Assembly (NCBI GenBank): GCA_031267005.1
Contig: JAIRZX010000283.1
Coordinates: 1 to 8,808, forward strand
DNA from: Deltaproteobacteria bacterium
GTDB taxonomy: Bacteria; Desulfobacterota; Desulfarculia; Adiutricales; Adiutricaceae
Direction of reading: 5' to 3'
DNA: 8,808 nt
The notes under the pieces were generated by a model. That model was not told where the DNA came from. It worked only from the letters and a program-made list of their open reading frames with translations, and did no database searches. Shown here one piece after another: positions 6,859 to 8,808 of this stretch (its first letter is position 1; each line of letters begins with the position of its first letter). The translations under genes and the position numbers were made by a program.

Positions 6859-6881
6859 GGGGGGCCTCGGGACGGCCCCCC
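6859..6881 (-). terminator. Perfect 8-bp GC hairpin after urtA
   Basis: GGGGGGCC (6859-6866) pairs perfectly with GGCCCCCC (6874-6881) around a 7-nt loop, starting 48 nt beyond the urtA stop codon. No T-run follows on the minus strand. Such stems are common behind genes for periplasmic binding proteins, where they protect the abundant upstream message; that role is inferred here by analogy. Confidence 0.5.
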
Positions 6882-6929
6882 CGGGCCTAAGGCTTATCGC
6901 CGTGCTAGGCGGGCCCCGACGTACCCCCG

Positions 6930-8306
6930 TCAGGCGGGCGGCTTCTCGGCGCCTCCGCAGGTCTTGGTCTTGGCGTTGTAATTGCCGCAGTTGACGGGGT
7001 CAGTCCAGTCGCTGACGAGATCGACTGACTCCGGGAGGTAGTCGGACCACGCGTCCCCCTCCACCTCGCCGTCGGTGTTCCAGACCGTCTGGAACTGGCC
7101 GTCGTCCTGGATCTCGCCTATGAAGACCGGCTTCGTGAGGTGGTGGTTTGCCAAAAGGCGCGCCGTGCCGCCGGTCAGGTTGGGCGTCTCCAGGCCCACT
7201 ATCGCCTTCAGGACGGCGTCCGCGTCCGCGGAGCCTGCCTTCTCGACCGCCTTCACCCAGAGGTTGAAGCCTATGTAGGTGGCCTCCATGGGATCGTTGG
7301 TGACGCGGGCGGGATCCTTGGTGTACTCCTTCCAGGCGGCGATGAATGCCTCGTTGGGCGCGCTCTCGACGCTCTGGAAGTAGTTCCAGGCCGCCAGGTG
7401 CCCCACCAGGGGCTTGGTGTCCACGCCTGAGAGCTCCTCCTCCCCCACGGAGAACGCCATTACCGGTATGTCCTCGGCGGAGACGTTCTGGGCCGCCAGC
7501 TCCTTGTAGAAGGGCACGTTGGCGTCGCCGTTTATTGTCGAGATGACCGCAGTCTTAACCCCGGCGGAGCCGAACCTCTTGATTTCGGCCACGATGGACT
7601 GCCAGTCGGAGTGCCCGAAGGGTGTGTAGTTCACCATGACGTCTTCCTGCTTGACGCCATTCTTCAGGAGGTAGGCCTCGACTATCTTGTTGGCCGTGCG
7701 CGGGAAGACGTAGTCCGTCCCCGCGAGGACGAAGCGCTTCGCGCCCTGGGCGAGGAGGTAGTCGACCGCTGGTATGGCCTGCTGGTTCGGCGCGGCGCCA
7801 GTGTAGATGACGTTCCTGGACGACTCCTGCCCCTCGTACTGGACGGGGTAGAAGAGAAGCCCGTTGTGGCCTTCGAAGACCGGGAGCACGGACTTGCGGG
7901 ACACCGAGGTCCAGCAGCCGAAGACCACGGCCACCTTCTCCTTGGCGAGCAGGTCCAGCGCCTTCTCCGCGAAAAGGGGCCACTCGGAGGCCGGGTCAAC
8001 CACGACCGGCACCAGCTTCTTCCCGAGCACGCCGCCCTTCTTGTTCTGCTCCTCCACAAGCATGAGGACTGCGTCCTTCAGCGTGGTCTCGCTTATGGCC
8101 ATCGTCCCCGACAGCGAGTGGAGAACGCCCACCTTGATTACGCCCGGGTCCGCCTCGGCGGCCAGCGCGGCCGGCGCGGCGGCCTCCTGGGCCGCTGCGG
8201 GCCCGCAGAGGGACGGGGCCAGCGCCAGCGCCAGCGCGGCCGCGGCGGCGGCCGGGAGGCGTACCGGTCGGGGTCCGGCGGTGGCGGTACGGATGATATG
8301 TCGCAT
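6930..8306 (-). CDS. urtA: Urea ABC transporter substrate-binding protein UrtA
   Basis: Periplasmic protein that binds urea with high affinity and hands it to the UrtB/UrtC channel. The 458-residue precursor starts with MRHIIRT and an Ala/Leu-rich signal peptide, with likely cleavage at AAA/QE after residue 39. There is a Cys at 34, but its context (PSLC) is not a lipobox. The rest is a type I periplasmic binding protein of the branched-chain amino acid family with UrtA hallmarks: IKVGVLHSLSGTMAISE at 57-73, FGCWTSVSRKSVLPVFEGHNGLL at 129-151, FYPVQYEGQESSRNVIYTGAAPNQQ at 152-176, NDPMEATYIGFNLW at 337-350, and two cysteines at 440 and 450 near the C-terminus. The ATG at 8304-8306 is preceded by GGAGG 4 nt upstream. 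The frame is open to an ATG at 8468, but that extension would overlap the proposed promoter and precede the signal peptide. It is the first gene of the set. Confidence 0.96.
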   Translation of the reverse strand: MRHIIRTATAGPRPVRLPAAAAAALALALAPSLCGPAAAQEAAAPAALAAEADPGVIKVGVLHSLSGTMAISETTLKDAVLMLVEEQNKKGGVLGKKLVPVVVDPASEWPLFAEKALDLLAKEKVAVVFGCWTSVSRKSVLPVFEGHNGLLFYPVQYEGQESSRNVIYTGAAPNQQAIPAVDYLLAQGAKRFVLAGTDYVFPRTANKIVEAYLLKNGVKQEDVMVNYTPFGHSDWQSIVAEIKRFGSAGVKTAVISTINGDANVPFYKELAAQNVSAEDIPVMAFSVGEEELSGVDTKPLVGHLAAWNYFQSVESAPNEAFIAAWKEYTKDPARVTNDPMEATYIGFNLWVKAVEKAGSADADAVLKAIVGLETPNLTGGTARLLANHHLTKPVFIGEIQDDGQFQTVWNTDGEVEGDAWSDYLPESVDLVSDWTDPVNCGNYNAKTKTCGGAEKPPA

Positions 8307-8355
8307 AGATCCTCCGAGAAGTTTGGTGGTTTCGCCGCGGCGGGGGATCCGGGCC

Positions 8356-8380
8356 CCCTGGGGCTTGGCGCCCCGCAGGG
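8356..8380 (-). other. Foldable GC-rich element in the urtA leader
   Basis: CCCT GGGGC (8356-8364) can pair with GCCCC (8370-8374) and, across a 2-nt bulge, AGGG (8377-8380): nine base pairs closing a 5-nt loop. A perfect 16-bp palindrome CCCGCCGGCCGGCGGG follows at 8389-8404. Both would lie in the urtA mRNA leader if transcription starts near 8441. I recognise no riboswitch here. Confidence 0.35.
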
Positions 8381-8451
8381 AGGCCCCCCCCGCCGGCCGG
8401 CGGGAAAATGCGCTTTCCTCCGCGGAAGGAAAAAAGGGTCGCAACGGAACT

Positions 8452-8468
8452 TGCATTTTATGGGCCAA
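8452..8468 (-). promoter_or_regulatory. Candidate sigma-54 (-24/-12) promoter of urtA
   Basis: The minus strand reads TTGGCCCATAAAATGCA. It has the invariant GG and GC separated by exactly 10 nt and matches 10 of the 13 defined positions of the sigma-54 consensus YTGGCACG-N4-TTGCW. Transcription would begin near 8441, about 135 nt before the urtA start codon. Sigma-54 with NtrC is an established way to switch on nitrogen-scavenging genes in Proteobacteria. I did not find a convincing NtrC palindrome upstream, so the call rests on the core promoter and the gene's function. Confidence 0.5.
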
Positions 8469-8808
8469 TGGCGCCCTAACGGCATTTTAGCCCGTGTTTT
8501 CAAGCGCTTAGGCCGCGGCGCCAGCCCTTCCCTTCCCGAGGTGCCGAAATGGAGTTTGGACCGAAAGCGTGAATTCCACGGCATTCGGCGCCAAGTTTCC
8601 TGCATTTTCGTTGGAATTTGCCAGCCTCACCCCGCTCGGCCGCGGCCGGGGCGCCCCAAAAGGATCCACCCTTTCTCTCGGAGCCGAATCGACCGATAAA
8701 TATTGAAGGGGGGGCGCCCGGGCGAGCGGCCCGCTACGGGTACGGAGGCGCCCGGGCCCCGCGCCCGGAAGCTTTCCTTGCCGGAGCCGCTCCGGATGGC
8801 CCGTGACG
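8469..8808. other. Region upstream of urtA without a recognised gene
   Basis: I see no coding region with support here. The frames that cross it are shadows of urtA or short and unrecognisable. Points of note are the palindrome AAGCGCTT (8502-8509), a direct repeat ggcgcccgggc at 8713-8723 and 8747-8757, and a short AT-rich stretch near 8694-8706. Any enhancer sites for a sigma-54 activator would be expected in this interval. Confidence 0.5.

Larger units (their letters stand above)
5852..6929. other. 1.08-kb repeat-filled gap between urtA and urtB
   Basis: No well-supported gene lies here. From right to left it holds a GC hairpin behind urtA (6859-6881), a dubious 128-codon minus-strand frame (6438-6824), a 15-bp repeat array (6388-6448), a less GC-rich stretch (about 6180-6390), and a 14/28-bp array (5887-6179) ending about 35 bp before the urtB start. 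In the less GC-rich stretch the minus strand reads TTGAGT (6272-6277), 18 nt, TAAATT (6248-6253), a weak resemblance to a sigma-70 promoter that could serve urtB. Base composition in the centre of the gap differs sharply from the genes on both sides. Confidence 0.7.

Noticed and set aside
8307..8468. Longer UrtA starting at ATG 8468
   Set aside because: It would place 54 residues before a well-formed signal peptide and overlap the proposed promoter; the ATG at 8306 has a good Shine-Dalgarno.
7611..8699. 362-residue plus-strand frame antisense to urtA
   Set aside because: It overlaps urtA and its upstream region, shows no recognisable motifs, and is explained by the high third-position GC of urtA.
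8470..8808. NtrC enhancer sites upstream of the candidate sigma-54 promoter
   Set aside because: I looked for paired GCACC/GGTGC-type half-sites with the right spacing and found none convincing; only isolated gtgc strings occur.
1..8808. tRNA, rRNA, insertion sequence or integrase signals
   Set aside because: No cloverleaf, rRNA segment, transposase-like protein or terminal inverted repeats were recognised.

Overview
The window holds a urea-acquisition locus on the minus strand of a GC-rich, Gram-negative, probably proteobacterial genome. Read in transcription order (right to left) it carries urtA, urtB, urtC, urtD and urtE, the complete high-affinity urea ABC transporter. These are followed by the first 244 codons of ureD, a urease assembly protein gene cut by the left edge of the window. 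The Gram-negative assignment rests on the Sec-type signal peptide of the binding protein and on the proteobacterial form of UrtB, which has a long N-terminal domain outside the membrane. The genus cannot be named. GC is so high at third codon positions that nearly every gene casts long false reading frames in other frames.

Layout from right to left. 8808-8307: upstream region with no gene, a good candidate sigma-54 promoter at 8452-8468, and a GC-rich leader that can fold. 8306-6930: urtA (periplasmic urea-binding protein), followed 48 nt downstream by a perfect 8-bp GC hairpin. 6929-5852: an unusually long gap of about 1.08 kb with two tandem-repeat arrays, one of 14/28-bp units close to the urtB start and one of 15-bp units. 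5851-4109: urtB, followed at once by a perfect 10-bp hairpin. 4108-3799: a 310-bp gap. 3798-2683, 2705-1758 and 1764-1069: urtC, urtD and urtE, joined by overlaps of 23 and 7 nt. 1068-734: a 335-bp gap with a double hairpin and two more short tandem repeats. 733-1: ureD, starting at TTG behind a strong Shine-Dalgarno sequence.

How the genes work together: UrtA captures urea in the periplasm. UrtB and UrtC form the membrane channel, powered by the ATPases UrtD and UrtE. The imported urea is presumably split to ammonia and carbon dioxide by a urease whose nickel centre needs UreD and whose other genes should lie beyond position 1. A sigma-54 promoter would fit nitrogen control.

The proteins are a well-known system and I see no new enzyme or defence system. 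The unusual part is the non-coding DNA: repeat-filled gaps splitting an operon that is normally compact, pyrimidine-rich transcribed strands in those gaps, strong hairpins after urtA, urtB and urtE, and low-complexity N-terminal extensions on UreD, UrtD and possibly UrtB.
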